From: DATARH01 sp035648415 | GTDB lineage: Bacteria; Pseudomonadota; Alphaproteobacteria; ATCC43930; CGMCC-115725 | DNA length: 64,000 bases | Direction of reading: 5' to 3' | Assembly (NCBI GenBank): GCA_035648415.1 | Contig: DASRLO010000097.1 | Span: forward strand, 22,892 to 86,891 | Shown: positions 48,259 through 58,117 of the stretch, piece by piece | Numbering within the stretch: position 1 is the stretch's first letter | How the letters are laid out: the number at the start of each line of letters is the position of its first letter | Notes under the pieces: generated by a model | The model's database searches: none | Told to the model about the DNA's origin: nothing | The model's input: the letters and a program-made list of their open reading frames with translations, nothing else | Made by a program: the position numbers and the translations under genes

Positions 48259-49257
48259 TCAGTGCCGACCGCGCCGCAGCGCCATTTCCGCAGCAAGCCG
48301 CAGCGCCGCGATAAGGCTGTCGGGCCGCGCTACCCCTTGTCCGGCAATATCGAAAGCGGTGCCGTGGTCCGGCGAAGTGCGGATGAACGGCAGGCCAAGC
48401 GTCACATTCACCGCGCCGTCGAAATCGAGTGTCTTGATCGGGATCAGCGCCTGATCGTGGTACATGCACAGCGCCGCGTCGTAACCGCGCCGCGCCGCCG
48501 CGTGGAACATCGTATCGGCGGCGAGCGGGCCGCGCGCGTCGATCCCGGCGGCGCGCAATTCGGCAATAGCCGGAGCAATAATATCGATATCTTCACGGCC
48601 GAGCCCACCGGCCTCGCCGGCATGCGGGTTGAGGCCAGCGACCGCGATTATAGGGGCGGCAATCCCGAAATCGCGCCGCAATGCGGCGTCGGCAACGCGC
48701 CCGGCATGAACGATCGACGCGCTCGACAAGGTCGCGACCGCCTGACGCAAGGCCATATGGATCGTCACCGGCACCACGCGCAACTCGCTTCCCGCCAACA
48801 TCATCACCGCCGGCTCCCTGGAACCCGACAGCTCGGCGAGGTATTCGGTGTGCCCAGGATGGCGGAAACCGGCGCGATACAGCGCGTCCTTGTTGATCGG
48901 GTTGGTGACGACGGCCGCCGCACGTCCGTGGGTTACGTCGTCGACCGCGGCGTCGATCGCGCGCAACACCAAGGTTTGGTCCGCCGGATCGGAATGCCCG
49001 GGCGCGGCGGCGGCGGCGGCGCCGAGCGGCGCTACCGGCAGCGCATCAGGAAAAATCGCCACTGTCTGCTCGCATTCGTCGATTGGCAGTACCGGTACGT
49101 CCCAGCCGAAGGCTCGCGCCAGTTTCGCCACACGACCAGGATCGTCGATCAGATAGAAGGGCGGCACTCCCTCGCCGCGCCGCAACCAGGCCTTGAGGGC
49201 GATTTCGCCGCCGATCCCGGCCGGCTCGCCCATCGTCAAGACGAGCGGAAGCGGCAT
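48259..49257 (-). CDS. pdxA: 4-hydroxythreonine-4-phosphate dehydrogenase
   Basis: 332 residues, pyridoxal-phosphate synthesis. MGEPAGIGGEIALKAW, VTNPINKDALYRAGF, AGLNPHAGEAGGLGREDIDI (metal-binding His), PLAADTMFHAA, YHDQALIPIKTLDF and TSPDHGTAFDIAG. Sits between surA and rsmA, the classic order. Confidence 0.97.
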   Translation of the reverse strand: MPLPLVLTMGEPAGIGGEIALKAWLRRGEGVPPFYLIDDPGRVAKLARAFGWDVPVLPIDECEQTVAIFPDALPVAPLGAAAAAAPGHSDPADQTLVLRAIDAAVDDVTHGRAAAVVTNPINKDALYRAGFRHPGHTEYLAELSGSREPAVMMLAGSELRVVPVTIHMALRQAVATLSSASIVHAGRVADAALRRDFGIAAPIIAVAGLNPHAGEAGGLGREDIDIIAPAIAELRAAGIDARGPLAADTMFHAAARRGYDAALCMYHDQALIPIKTLDFDGAVNVTLGLPFIRTSPDHGTAFDIAGQGVARPDSLIAALRLAAEMALRRGRH

Positions 49258-49261
49258 CCGG

Positions 49262-50593
49262 CTAGACTCTCACGTCGACATAAGCCGCGCGCCGCAAATC
49301 GCGTAGATAGCGCCGCGACACCGTGTCCAGCTTCTGGCGCAACAGCGAGTCGAAAACTTCCTCGCGGTTGGGTTGGGCGCTCTTGGCAGCGGCTCCGGCG
49401 TCCTTCGAACAGAGCATGAGCACGCCGATACCATTGCGCTGAAGGATTGGTTCCGACACTTGGCCGACTGACAATTTGTTGAGCAGGTCGCGCATTTGCG
49501 GCGTCATGTTGGCGGCGGGAACCTTGCCTTCGCTGGTCATTTGCGGCGCTTTTTCCTTGCCGACCCGGAGCATGTCGGCGCAGGTCTTGACGCTGCCGCG
49601 AATACTCGTCGCTTCGACGGCGGCGGCGCGCTTCATCGCCTCGTTCGCTTGCGGCGGCAGCGGAAAAACGACTTGCACGACATCGTACACCGGCCCCTTG
49701 TCACCGCCGCCGGTGTCGCCGGTGCGGCGGTCGAGCACGAGCAGCAGGTAGTAGCCGCCATTGGTGCGGATCGGCGCCGACAGCTCGCCGGCTTTCAAGG
49801 GAGCGACCGCAGCGGCCAGATCGGCCGGTAGCTGGTCCGGCCGTACCCAGCCCATATCGCCGCCCACCGCCGCCGTCGCCGATTGCGAAAATTGCTGGGC
49901 TACCGCGGAAAATCGCGCGCCCTGCTTCATCTGCTGGGTCAGCTTATCGGCGAGCGCACGGATTTCTCCGTCCTGCGACGGGTTATCGACCGCCAGGAAA
50001 ATTTCGGCGACGTGGCTCTGCGGCTCGCCGGCGTGCTCTTTGAGGCGTTTCAGCGCGTCGTCGACATCCTCGTCGGAAATCTCGACAGTCTGCGAGGCCA
50101 GCCGCCTGACCAGCTTCGCCCAGACGATCGAGGCGGTCACCTGGCTGACCAGGGAACTGCGGTCGATCCCCCGCAATTTGAGGAACGCGTTGAGCTGACC
50201 CGGCTGCATGTTGTTCTGTTTCTCGATCTGGGCCAGCGAACTGTTGACCTCGTCGTCGGTCGCAACGACGTTCTGTTTTTTGGCCTCCTGCAATTGCAGC
50301 TTCTCGTCGACCAGCGAGCGAAGCACTTGCGCTTCCACACGCTGGCGCGCTTCCGGCGTGTCCGGAATGTTCGACGACAGCAGCACCATGCGCAGCCGCG
50401 AGACGAGGTCAAAGATCGAGATCACCTCGTCGTTGACGACGGCGGCGATGCGCATCTGCAACCCGGGATCGGCCGGCGGTGCTTGGCGGATCGGCGCCTG
50501 GTGCGCCGAGCGGGCTGGCGGCACCGCGATGCAAACCACGGCGGACGCCATGAGCAGCGAGCCTACCAAACGCAATGCCGCCATCGCAGACAA
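49262..50593 (-). CDS. surA: Periplasmic peptidyl-prolyl isomerase/chaperone
   Basis: 443 residues with a signal peptide (LVGSLLMASAVVCIAVPPARS). SurA N-terminal domain VNDEVISIFDLVSRLRMVLL, VDEKLQLQEAKK, parvulin-type domain SHVAEIFLAVD, FSAVAQQFSQSATAAVGGDMGW and a second PPIase-like region. Folds outer-membrane proteins such as LptD, encoded next to it. Confidence 0.95.
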   Translation of the reverse strand: MSAMAALRLVGSLLMASAVVCIAVPPARSAHQAPIRQAPPADPGLQMRIAAVVNDEVISIFDLVSRLRMVLLSSNIPDTPEARQRVEAQVLRSLVDEKLQLQEAKKQNVVATDDEVNSSLAQIEKQNNMQPGQLNAFLKLRGIDRSSLVSQVTASIVWAKLVRRLASQTVEISDEDVDDALKRLKEHAGEPQSHVAEIFLAVDNPSQDGEIRALADKLTQQMKQGARFSAVAQQFSQSATAAVGGDMGWVRPDQLPADLAAAVAPLKAGELSAPIRTNGGYYLLLVLDRRTGDTGGGDKGPVYDVVQVVFPLPPQANEAMKRAAAVEATSIRGSVKTCADMLRVGKEKAPQMTSEGKVPAANMTPQMRDLLNKLSVGQVSEPILQRNGIGVLMLCSKDAGAAAKSAQPNREEVFDSLLRQKLDTVSRRYLRDLRRAAYVDVRV

Positions 50594-50684
50594 AAACCCT
50601 GCCGCCCGAAAAACAACGCAGTTTATACCAGGATGATTTTGCTGTCGCCGCGTCGTTTCGTCGGCGCTTGCGGCATTGCGAGGC

Positions 50685-53045
50685 TCAGCCTCCGGGAGAG
50701 ACCGAAAGCACGGTCCCGCCGATTTCGCCGATGTTCTTGAAGACCACGCTCAACAGCGCCGAATAGCCCGGCCTCACGTCGCCGTTGCGGATTCCCGATT
50801 GCGACAGCGACGCGATGAACGCCATGCATTCGTCCTGGTATGTCGCCGCTAGAGTCGCACTGAGGCTGGTGCTGTTCGACTGCGGGGTGACGATGCCGTT
50901 CACGATATTGGATGAGTTGGTAAGATTGAGCGTTTCGCTGCCAATGAGCGACCAATAGCGCGTCAGCTTGAGCGTGCTGCCGAAGGTGATCTGTTCTCGC
51001 TTGCCGTAGAGAATGGTCTGGCCGCTGCCGGGTATCGTAATGACATCGTTGGCCTGCTCGGCGGGAATCAGCAGGAAATTTGCATTGACGCGAAAATCCG
51101 TGGGGCCGGCGGAAAGACCGACCTCCTGCAGGCGGTTGCTCAGCGTCGCCTTGTCGAGGCGGAAGCGATAGATCAGATCGAGATAGGAGCTGGGCGACAG
51201 CGTGACGCGGCCGACGACGTCGGATAGTCGCGTGTCGGCGCCGCTGCCGGGCGGGATAAAGGAGTTCTCTTCCGCCCGGTAGCTTTGACCGATCAGCATG
51301 CGATAGCTGCCGCCGTTGTTGCCGTAGGCGCCGAGATTGAGGCCGTAATCGACGCGTTGTCCCGTATCGAGCAGATCGTAGCCCTGCATCCGGTCGGCGC
51401 GGAAAAGGTCGGTATCGCGGAACTCGTACCCCAAACTGTCTTCATTCGGGATGATGCGCCGGTTGCCGCTGCTCGGGCCGACAAAAGTCGCGACGGTCGG
51501 CTGGATCAAATAGGTGAAATTCTCGCCGGGATGGGCGAGCGGATAGTTCCAAATCAGGCCAACCTGGGGAAAGACGCGGGCGGCGAGGAAGTTATAAGGG
51601 ACGCGTTCGGCCGGCGGCTGGCCGTTTTGCGAAAAATAGGCGGTCGGCAGGTCCGGGTTCGAATTCAGGCTCAGATCGTTGACCGAATAGGCATCGCCGC
51701 GCAGGGTCGCCTGGAATTTGTATTCGCCACCGATCCCGTCGCGGAATGTCTTACCCCACTCGGTTCCCAGCGACAGCCGCCGGGTTTGCGTTCCGGCCTC
51801 GCGCACGATATCGAGCAGGTTGGCGTTGACCTTTAAGGTGCCGCCGAAATCATCGGGCTTGAATTGCCAGGTGCGGTTGGCGACGGGCAGGACGATCGGC
51901 TGGGTCGTGTCGCCGAGGCCCGGGGTCAGTGGCTGAAACAGATACGCATTGACGTCTAGCGAGCCGTTTGCCGGAAAGCCCTCGAAATAGCCCCGCGTGA
52001 TCATGGTGTTGAAGGCGGGCTGGGTGAAGCTGAAGCGCTGCAGATACGTTTGGTCCGATACGCGCTGCAGCGAAAATCCGGTGCGGTAGGTGTCGTCGAG
52101 ATCGAATTCGCCGGCGGCGTTGATATGGCCGCGCCATGCGCTGGTAAGGTTCGGGTCGGTCACCGAGCCGATATTGCTGTGGTTGATGCTTCCCAGACCT
52201 TCGAGGGAGCCATTCGAAAATCGCTGCCGGTAGTCGCCCGCCAGCACCGTTCCGGCTTGCGTGGTAAAGCGCGGGGTTACCGTCAGATCGGCGTCGGGCC
52301 CAAGCACGAGATAATAGGGCGTCGCCAAATGCACGCCGATGGTGCTCGATGAGCCGAAGGACGGCATCAAAAACCCGCTCGACCGATGCACCGATGGATC
52401 GGGTGCGGACATGTAAGGCGTGTAAAAGACCGGCCAGCCGTCGATTTCCATCGTCGCGTCGCGAAATTCCAGGCGCTTCAGCTCTTTGTCATCGGTCATT
52501 TGGCGCGCCTTCAATTGCCATGCCGGCGGCGCGGAAGGGTCGTCTCGGCACAGATCGCAGGGCGAATAGACCGCTCGGCGCAAATCGAGACGGTTGCCGT
52601 TGGTCCGCCTGGCGGCGTTGGCGACGAGCCGTGAGCGATCGGACATCAGCATTCGCACATTGTCGGCGAGTGCGTCGTTCATGGAGTTGCGCAACTCCAT
52701 GAAATCGGAAAAAGCCACCGAGCCGTCCTGAAGCATCAAGCTGACATGGCCCGATGCCGTCACCGTATCGGTGCGCTGGTTGTAGGTCACGACATCGGCA
52801 AGCAGGATCTGCGTGCCCTGGGCAATCTCGACATGGCCCTTTGCTACGGTCAGCGCCTGCTGCTCGTCATATGTGACCTCGTCGGCCTGAAAGGTCATTG
52901 GCTCATTGCTAGTGGCGGGATTGCCGATGCTGCTGCCGGGATCGGCGGCCGCGACGCCACACCAGAGGCCGAATAGGACCGCGGCGGCCATACGCAGCAC
53001 GCGCCCGCTCTTCCGCTTGCGTCCGGCTTGGGGGAAACCATCCAT
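50685..53045 (-). CDS. lptD: LPS-assembly protein
   Basis: 786 residues. Outer-membrane LPS translocon. Signal peptide (VLRMAAAVLFGLWCGVAAADP), OstA/LptA-like jelly-roll MTFQADEVTYDEQQALTVAKG, cysteine pair YSPCDLC, then a large beta-barrel rich in aromatic strands (PTVATFVGPSSGN, VDYGLNLGAYGNN). Works with LptF/G encoded beyond it. Confidence 0.96.
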   Translation of the reverse strand: MDGFPQAGRKRKSGRVLRMAAAVLFGLWCGVAAADPGSSIGNPATSNEPMTFQADEVTYDEQQALTVAKGHVEIAQGTQILLADVVTYNQRTDTVTASGHVSLMLQDGSVAFSDFMELRNSMNDALADNVRMLMSDRSRLVANAARRTNGNRLDLRRAVYSPCDLCRDDPSAPPAWQLKARQMTDDKELKRLEFRDATMEIDGWPVFYTPYMSAPDPSVHRSSGFLMPSFGSSSTIGVHLATPYYLVLGPDADLTVTPRFTTQAGTVLAGDYRQRFSNGSLEGLGSINHSNIGSVTDPNLTSAWRGHINAAGEFDLDDTYRTGFSLQRVSDQTYLQRFSFTQPAFNTMITRGYFEGFPANGSLDVNAYLFQPLTPGLGDTTQPIVLPVANRTWQFKPDDFGGTLKVNANLLDIVREAGTQTRRLSLGTEWGKTFRDGIGGEYKFQATLRGDAYSVNDLSLNSNPDLPTAYFSQNGQPPAERVPYNFLAARVFPQVGLIWNYPLAHPGENFTYLIQPTVATFVGPSSGNRRIIPNEDSLGYEFRDTDLFRADRMQGYDLLDTGQRVDYGLNLGAYGNNGGSYRMLIGQSYRAEENSFIPPGSGADTRLSDVVGRVTLSPSSYLDLIYRFRLDKATLSNRLQEVGLSAGPTDFRVNANFLLIPAEQANDVITIPGSGQTILYGKREQITFGSTLKLTRYWSLIGSETLNLTNSSNIVNGIVTPQSNSTSLSATLAATYQDECMAFIASLSQSGIRNGDVRPGYSALLSVVFKNIGEIGGTVLSVSPGG

Positions 53046-53134
53046 GGGGGCGTCTAGCGGTTACAGCAATCCGTCGTTGGCGGTGGTCGTGGCCGTCAAT
53101 TTCCCATCAGCAATATCGTTTGCGGCGGGGGCCG

Positions 53135-54232
53135 TCACCCGTCTTCGAGGTGGAGCAGCATCGAGATGCCGAAAATCAGGCTGATTCCGGTGGGGGTCCA
53201 TGCCGCGAGCAGTACCGGCAATTTGGCCGAAAGCCCTAGCGCGAAGACGATGTTCGACACGAAATAGAGGATAAAGCCGGCGGCGACGCCGCCAGCGATC
53301 ATCAGCGTCGCGCCGCCGCGGCGTTGCATGCGCAAGCTGAAGGTGGCCGCGACGAGCACCATCGCGCAGAACAAAAATGGCCGGGCCAGCAGGATGTTGA
53401 ACTGAAGGCGATGACGCTGCGCTGAAAATCCCGACTGTTCGAGCAGCGAGATGAATCCGGGAAGCGTCCAAAACGACATCGTGTCGGGCGAGGCGAGGCT
53501 TTCCTCGATCCGGCTGGTCGTGAATTTGGTCGGCAGGCGCATTTCCGGCACCGGCTCGGCTTGATCGCTGGTCCGCCAGCGATTTCCGTTATCGATGATC
53601 CAGTAGCCGTCATCGAGCCGGGCGGTCTTGGCCTCGATGCGCGAGCTGAACTGATGGGCGCTGTTGAAAAAGAACAGAGTTACTCCGCCGAGCAGCAACT
53701 CGGGCGCGACCAGCTTGTCGCCGTGGATCACCACCTGTCCACCGTTCGGCTCGCTCTGCCGCAACCAAAGTCCCGAATTCGACAACGTAAGCTGGTCCGA
53801 ACTCTGCTTCAGATAACGCGCGTCCAATTGCTCAAAGGTCGCCTCCATCTGCGAGGCGGCTGGGTTGAACACCGTCACCGCGATGATGCCGACCAGAAGC
53901 GCCACCAGCAGCGCCGGGGTGAGGAATTGCCAGACCGAGACGCCGGCCGCCCGCGCCACCACAAGCTCGTTACTGCGGGTCAGGCGCCAGAAGGCGAGCA
54001 TCGTCCCGAACAGGACCGCGAACGGCATGACCTCCTGCGCGGTATGCGGCAGTTTTAGGGCCGCCATCTCGAGCAGAATGCCCAGCGTGACCCCGCCTCG
54101 CGTCGATCCCCGCCGCAGCAGCTCGATGTAGTCGATCAAAAAGCTGATGCTCAGCATCGCGCCATAGACGCTGCAGAACCAGACAAAGAATTGGCGGGCA
54201 ATGTAGGCGGAGAGGGTTTTGGCCAGCAGCAC
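53135..54232 (-). CDS. lptG: LPS export ABC permease LptG
   Basis: 365 residues, six membrane segments with a periplasmic jelly-roll. Family traits: YIARQFFVWFCSVYGAML, SFLIDYIELLRRG, MPFAVLFGTMLAFWRLTRSNELVVARAAG, and the C-terminal helices. Forms LptB2FG with the LptF gene immediately upstream on the same strand. Confidence 0.95.
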   Translation of the reverse strand: MLLAKTLSAYIARQFFVWFCSVYGAMLSISFLIDYIELLRRGSTRGGVTLGILLEMAALKLPHTAQEVMPFAVLFGTMLAFWRLTRSNELVVARAAGVSVWQFLTPALLVALLVGIIAVTVFNPAASQMEATFEQLDARYLKQSSDQLTLSNSGLWLRQSEPNGGQVVIHGDKLVAPELLLGGVTLFFFNSAHQFSSRIEAKTARLDDGYWIIDNGNRWRTSDQAEPVPEMRLPTKFTTSRIEESLASPDTMSFWTLPGFISLLEQSGFSAQRHRLQFNILLARPFLFCAMVLVAATFSLRMQRRGGATLMIAGGVAAGFILYFVSNIVFALGLSAKLPVLLAAWTPTGISLIFGISMLLHLEDG

Positions 54233-54262
54233 CTTGCGCGGTCTCCTTTCCGTTGCGGGTGA

Positions 54263-55408
54263 TCAGCGCGTCGCGCTCGCGGCGAGCGCATTCCTCCGGA
54301 AGCTGAACCTTATTCCACGGTGCGAGAGAATTCCAATTCCAACCAGGAAGGGCAGTAGGTTGACCATATAACTGAGGGCGATTGCGCCGGCGTAGCGCCC
54401 CTCGAGATTCTTCACCGCCAGATCAATCACCTCGAAAGACAGCGCCCATCCGATTGCGATGAGAACGCGCATCAACTGCCCACGCCGGTTGAATTCTCCC
54501 GGCAGCAGGCAGGCAAGCGGGATGATCGCGAAGCTGAGCGCGGAGAGCGGCACGGTCAGCCGTTCGTTGGCCTCGACCAGAAAGGCTTCGCGCGTGCCGG
54601 GGTCGATATCCTCCGGCGGAAACAGCAATTCGCCCAAATAGCGCTCCTGCGCCTCGCGGTAACGCACTTCAGGCGCGTCCCGCAACATGCCCAGATCGAG
54701 CACGTAGCGGTCGAAGGTGAGCACCGACAGCTTGCCCGTGGCGCGGTCGTATTGCTGGCGATTGCCGTTGACCATGATGATGCGCGTCGCGTCCCCGGTA
54801 TCGGCGAAGGCGCCCCGCTCGGCGAGCATTGTAACGGGCCGCTGAGGGTCGCGCTCGTCGTCGATCAACAGCCCGATCACCTCGCCGCGGTCGTTGCGGC
54901 TGCCGATATAAATCGTCAGCTTGTCCGAAATCGTCGTGAACGCCCCTTCCTGCAGCAGGCTGGCGACGAACCGGTTGCGAATCTCGAACTGCAAGTCCTT
55001 GAACTCGCGATTGGACGTCGGCAGGAAATAAACCGAAAGCGTCATCAGAAACAGAAAGGCGATGCCGGCCAGCTCCAATACCGGCTTGGCGAGGCTGAGC
55101 GGGCTCATCCCGGCAGCCCGCATGACGACCAGTTCGCTTTCAGTGATCAGCCGGTTGAAGACGAACAGCACCGCGATAAAGGCGCCGATCGGCAGCACGA
55201 TGTCGAGGAACCGGGGCAGGATCAGCAAAGCCAGGTAAAGAAACATCTCGGCCGACAGGCCGCGATTGACGATCAGATCGATCAGCTTCAGCGACTGGGC
55301 CAGCCACACCGCCGCGGTCAGTGCGCCGGTGACGAAGAACATCACGCTGAGGCATTGCCGCAGGATGTAGCGGTTTAGCCCGGTGATATATTGGTTCAGC
55401 CTCTCCAT
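54263..55408 (-). CDS. lptF: LPS export ABC permease LptF
   Basis: 381 residues; LNRYILRQCLSVMFFVTGAL, FLYLALLILPRFLDIVLPIG, ESELVVMRAAGMSPLSLAKP, periplasmic domain and three C-terminal helices. Membrane partner of LptG in the bridge exporting LPS from the inner membrane. First gene of the lptFGD-surA-pdxA-rsmA run. Confidence 0.95.
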   Translation of the reverse strand: MERLNQYITGLNRYILRQCLSVMFFVTGALTAAVWLAQSLKLIDLIVNRGLSAEMFLYLALLILPRFLDIVLPIGAFIAVLFVFNRLITESELVVMRAAGMSPLSLAKPVLELAGIAFLFLMTLSVYFLPTSNREFKDLQFEIRNRFVASLLQEGAFTTISDKLTIYIGSRNDRGEVIGLLIDDERDPQRPVTMLAERGAFADTGDATRIIMVNGNRQQYDRATGKLSVLTFDRYVLDLGMLRDAPEVRYREAQERYLGELLFPPEDIDPGTREAFLVEANERLTVPLSALSFAIIPLACLLPGEFNRRGQLMRVLIAIGWALSFEVIDLAVKNLEGRYAGAIALSYMVNLLPFLVGIGILSHRGIRFSFRRNALAASATR

Positions 55409-55532
55409 CCTCCGATCATAAAGGACGCCGTGGCGGCGCGGCTACCGGCGATGCGGCCGCGGCTGAAGCGCAGCGTTGACACGCGGCGGCGCTCGCACTA
55501 TCGCGCTGCTACCCGAATGGCGAGAGTGAGCG

Positions 55533-57029
55533 ATGAAGATCAGCTTTGCCGAATTCGAGCCGCCGCGCGCCGGCGCCGTGGTCGTCGGCGTTTGGGAAAA
55601 GGGCGCGCTGACCGGGCCCGCCCGGCAGCTCGACGAGGCGAGCGCCGGCGCGCTCACCAGAGCGCTCGCTGCTTCGCCGCGGTTTCGCGGCAAGCGGAAT
55701 GAGCTGGTGCCGATCGTCGGCCCAGCGAATCTCGGTGTGACCCGGATTGTGCTCGCCGGGCTCGGCGCGCCCGAGGCGGTGGATGCCCGCAGTCTCCAGG
55801 ATCTAGGCGGAACGCTGGTCGCGCATCTCAATGGCGTGGGCGAGACCGCGGCCATTTTCGCCATCGATGTCGGCGAGGCGACAGGCCTGCCGGCCGGGAC
55901 CCCGGCCGCCCATCTTGCTTTCGGCGCCGCGCTGCGCGCCTACCGGTTCGACAAATACCGCACGACCGAACGGCCCGAGCGCAAGCCGACGCTCGCCGCG
56001 CTCACCGTCGCCGGCCCCGCCGCCGCCGCGCGGCGCGCCTTCAAAGATCTCGCGGCGACGGCGGAAGCGATCGCGTTCACGCGCGATCTCGTCTCCGAGC
56101 CGGCCAACGTCATCTACCCCGAATCTTTGGCCGAGCAGGCGGCCGGCCTCTCCTCGCTCGGCCTCGATGTCGAAATCCTCGACGACACTCAAATGGCCGC
56201 GCTCGGCATGAACGCAATCCTCGGCGTCGCGCAAGGTAGCGTCCGTCCGCCGCGGCTGGTCGTCATGCGATGGAACGGCGGTAATGAGGGCGCCGCGCCG
56301 CTGGCCTTTATCGGCAAGGGGGTGACATTCGACACCGGCGGCATTTCGATCAAGCCGGCCGCCGGCATGGGCGAAATGAAATGGGACATGGCCGGCGCCG
56401 GGGTGGTGATCGGCCTTATGCGGCTCTTGGCCGCCCGTGCGGCGACCGTAAACGCGGTCGGCGTCGTGGGACTCGTCGAGAACATGCCGTCGGGCTCGGC
56501 GATGCGCCCCGGCGATATCGTCACGTCGATGTCGGGGCAGACGATCGAGGTGCTGAATACCGACGCCGAAGGCCGTCTCGTTCTCGCCGACGCGCTGTGG
56601 TACTGCCAGGACCGGTTCAAGCCGGCGCTGATGATCGATCTTGCGACCCTGACCGGCGCGATCATCGTCGCGCTTGGCCACGATCATGCCGGGCTCTTCG
56701 CCAATGACGACGCGCTCGCCGAGCGGCTCGTCGCCGCTGGCAAGGCGGTCGGCGAAAGGCTGTGGCGGCTCCCGCTCGACGATTCCTACAACCGGGCGAT
56801 CGACAGCGACGCGGCCGATGTCAAGAACATCGCCGGCGACCGCGCCGCCGGCAGCATTATTGGCGCGCAATTCGTCCAACGCTTTGTCAACAAAGTGCCG
56901 TGGGCGCATCTCGACATCGCCGGCGTCGCCTGGTCGAAGAAGGACGCGCCGACCGTGCCCAAGGGCGCGACCGCGTTCGGCGTCCGCCTGCTCGACCGCT
57001 TCGTCAGGGATTATTACGAGAAGAGTTGA
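55533..57029 (+). CDS. pepA: Leucyl aminopeptidase
   Basis: 498 residues, M17 family. Two-metal site: GKGVTFDTGGISIKPAAGM, MKWDMAGAG, NTDAEGRLVLADAL. N-terminal FAEFEPPRAG domain. Removes N-terminal residues in the cytoplasm. Divergent from lptF, and followed by holC, the usual pair. Confidence 0.97.
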   Translation: MKISFAEFEPPRAGAVVVGVWEKGALTGPARQLDEASAGALTRALAASPRFRGKRNELVPIVGPANLGVTRIVLAGLGAPEAVDARSLQDLGGTLVAHLNGVGETAAIFAIDVGEATGLPAGTPAAHLAFGAALRAYRFDKYRTTERPERKPTLAALTVAGPAAAARRAFKDLAATAEAIAFTRDLVSEPANVIYPESLAEQAAGLSSLGLDVEILDDTQMAALGMNAILGVAQGSVRPPRLVVMRWNGGNEGAAPLAFIGKGVTFDTGGISIKPAAGMGEMKWDMAGAGVVIGLMRLLAARAATVNAVGVVGLVENMPSGSAMRPGDIVTSMSGQTIEVLNTDAEGRLVLADALWYCQDRFKPALMIDLATLTGAIIVALGHDHAGLFANDDALAERLVAAGKAVGERLWRLPLDDSYNRAIDSDAADVKNIAGDRAAGSIIGAQFVQRFVNKVPWAHLDIAGVAWSKKDAPTVPKGATAFGVRLLDRFVRDYYEKS

Positions 57030-57037
57030 GGCCCGCT

Positions 57038-57484
57038 TTGGCCGAGATCGGCTTTTACCACCTGCTGTCGACGCCGCTGGAGCGCGCCTTGCCGCGTCTT
57101 CTCGAGCGCGCGACGGGGCAGGGGCACCGCGTCGTCGTGCAGGCGGGGTCGCCGGAGCGGGTCGAGCATCTGAACGCGCTGCTGTGGACTTATGATGAAG
57201 CCGGCTTCCTGCCGCACGGCTCGGCGCGCGACGGCAACCCGGCCGCTCAGCCGATCTGGCTGACCCACCGCCGCGAAAACCCCAACGGCGCGTCGATCCT
57301 CTTTCTGGTCGACGGTGCCGAAGCGGACGATCTTGCCGGTTACGCGCGCTGCATCGACATGTTCGACGGCAACAACCCCGAAGCCGTCGAGGCCGCGCGC
57401 GGCCGCTGGCGTTCAGCCAATTCGGCCGGCCATACGCTGACTTACTGGGAGCAGACCGGGAAGGGCTGGGAAAAGCGGGCTTAG
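57038..57484 (+). CDS. holC: DNA polymerase III chi subunit
   Basis: 148 residues from TTG at 57038 with GAGG six bases upstream; TTG at 57026 is also possible. AEIGFYHLLSTPLERALPRLLER, VVVQAGSPERVEHLNALLWTY, FLPHGSARDG, GASILFLVDGAEAD. Clamp-loader accessory that links to SSB. Placed after pepA as in many proteobacteria. Confidence 0.93.
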   Translation: MAEIGFYHLLSTPLERALPRLLERATGQGHRVVVQAGSPERVEHLNALLWTYDEAGFLPHGSARDGNPAAQPIWLTHRRENPNGASILFLVDGAEADDLAGYARCIDMFDGNNPEAVEAARGRWRSANSAGHTLTYWEQTGKGWEKRA

Positions 57485-57607
57485 TTGCGCCGTCGGGATG
57501 ATCCTTCGAGGCTGAGAATTGACGCGCTCCGCCTTACGCGTGCAGGCTTTCGGTTCGGGGAACGAGAGTTTGCGACGCTTGTTGTTTCTTAGCCAAAGAA
57601 GCCCAAA

Positions 57608-57845
57608 ATGGCGCGATCGGTTCATCCTGATAAGGATATCGAGGCTGCTGTGACGTTCGCAGAATCGCGAGATTGGGAGATGCGAATTACGTAATGGCCA
57701 AGCCTGGGCGCGGCTGTTCTGCCCGGGCGGACGGCCTGGCGATTGCATTATTTCCGTATGGTCTACGCCATCCAACCCCTTCGCCCACGCACGAGGTATT
57801 CGCCGGAGGGTGACCGCATGCCCACACCAGAGGAGGAGCCCATGA
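57608..57845 (+). pseudogene. Small conserved gene, broken by one extra T
   Basis: Frame one reads MARSVHPDKDIEAAVTFAES then RDWEMRIT-stop. One base later the next frame continues NGQAWARLFCPGGRPGD, ISVWSTPSNPFAHARGIRRR and ends at TGA 57843-57845. Together they match a small family of HPDK-I--A...GHAW...CSIWSTP pattern. A single extra T at about 57692 separates the halves. Its restored stop overlaps the next start by ATGA, as in toxin-antitoxin-like pairs. Confidence 0.6.
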
Positions 57846-58117
57846 ATTACGGGTTCACCGTCGAAGTCGCCGGCATCGATATTAGAGGTGACTATGAGGC
57901 GGTCCTGTACGAGGCCGGATGCGGCGATGCGCTAGTCGTAGTCGCTGCCGGCGCGTTATTCCTGGACTTCCATCGAGACGCTAAAGATTTTGAGAGCGCC
58001 GTCGCATCGGCCTCCCGCAGCGTCGAGAGCGCCGGCGGACGTGTCGTGACGATTGCACCGCTTTCCGAACAGGCTGATCGGCCGCTCGCCGGGCCTCAGG
58101 TGCAGCGCCCGGAATAG
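57842..58117 (+). CDS. Partner of the small broken gene
   Basis: 91 residues from MNYGFTVEVAGIDI with AGAGGAGG upstream. Body: YEAVLYEAGCGDALVVVAAGALFLDFHRDA, VASASRSVESAGGRVV. Intact second gene of a two-gene unit; function unknown, possibly an antitoxin. Overlaps the convergent lipoprotein gene by 22 bases. Confidence 0.65.
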   Translation: MNYGFTVEVAGIDIRGDYEAVLYEAGCGDALVVVAAGALFLDFHRDAKDFESAVASASRSVESAGGRVVTIAPLSEQADRPLAGPQVQRPE

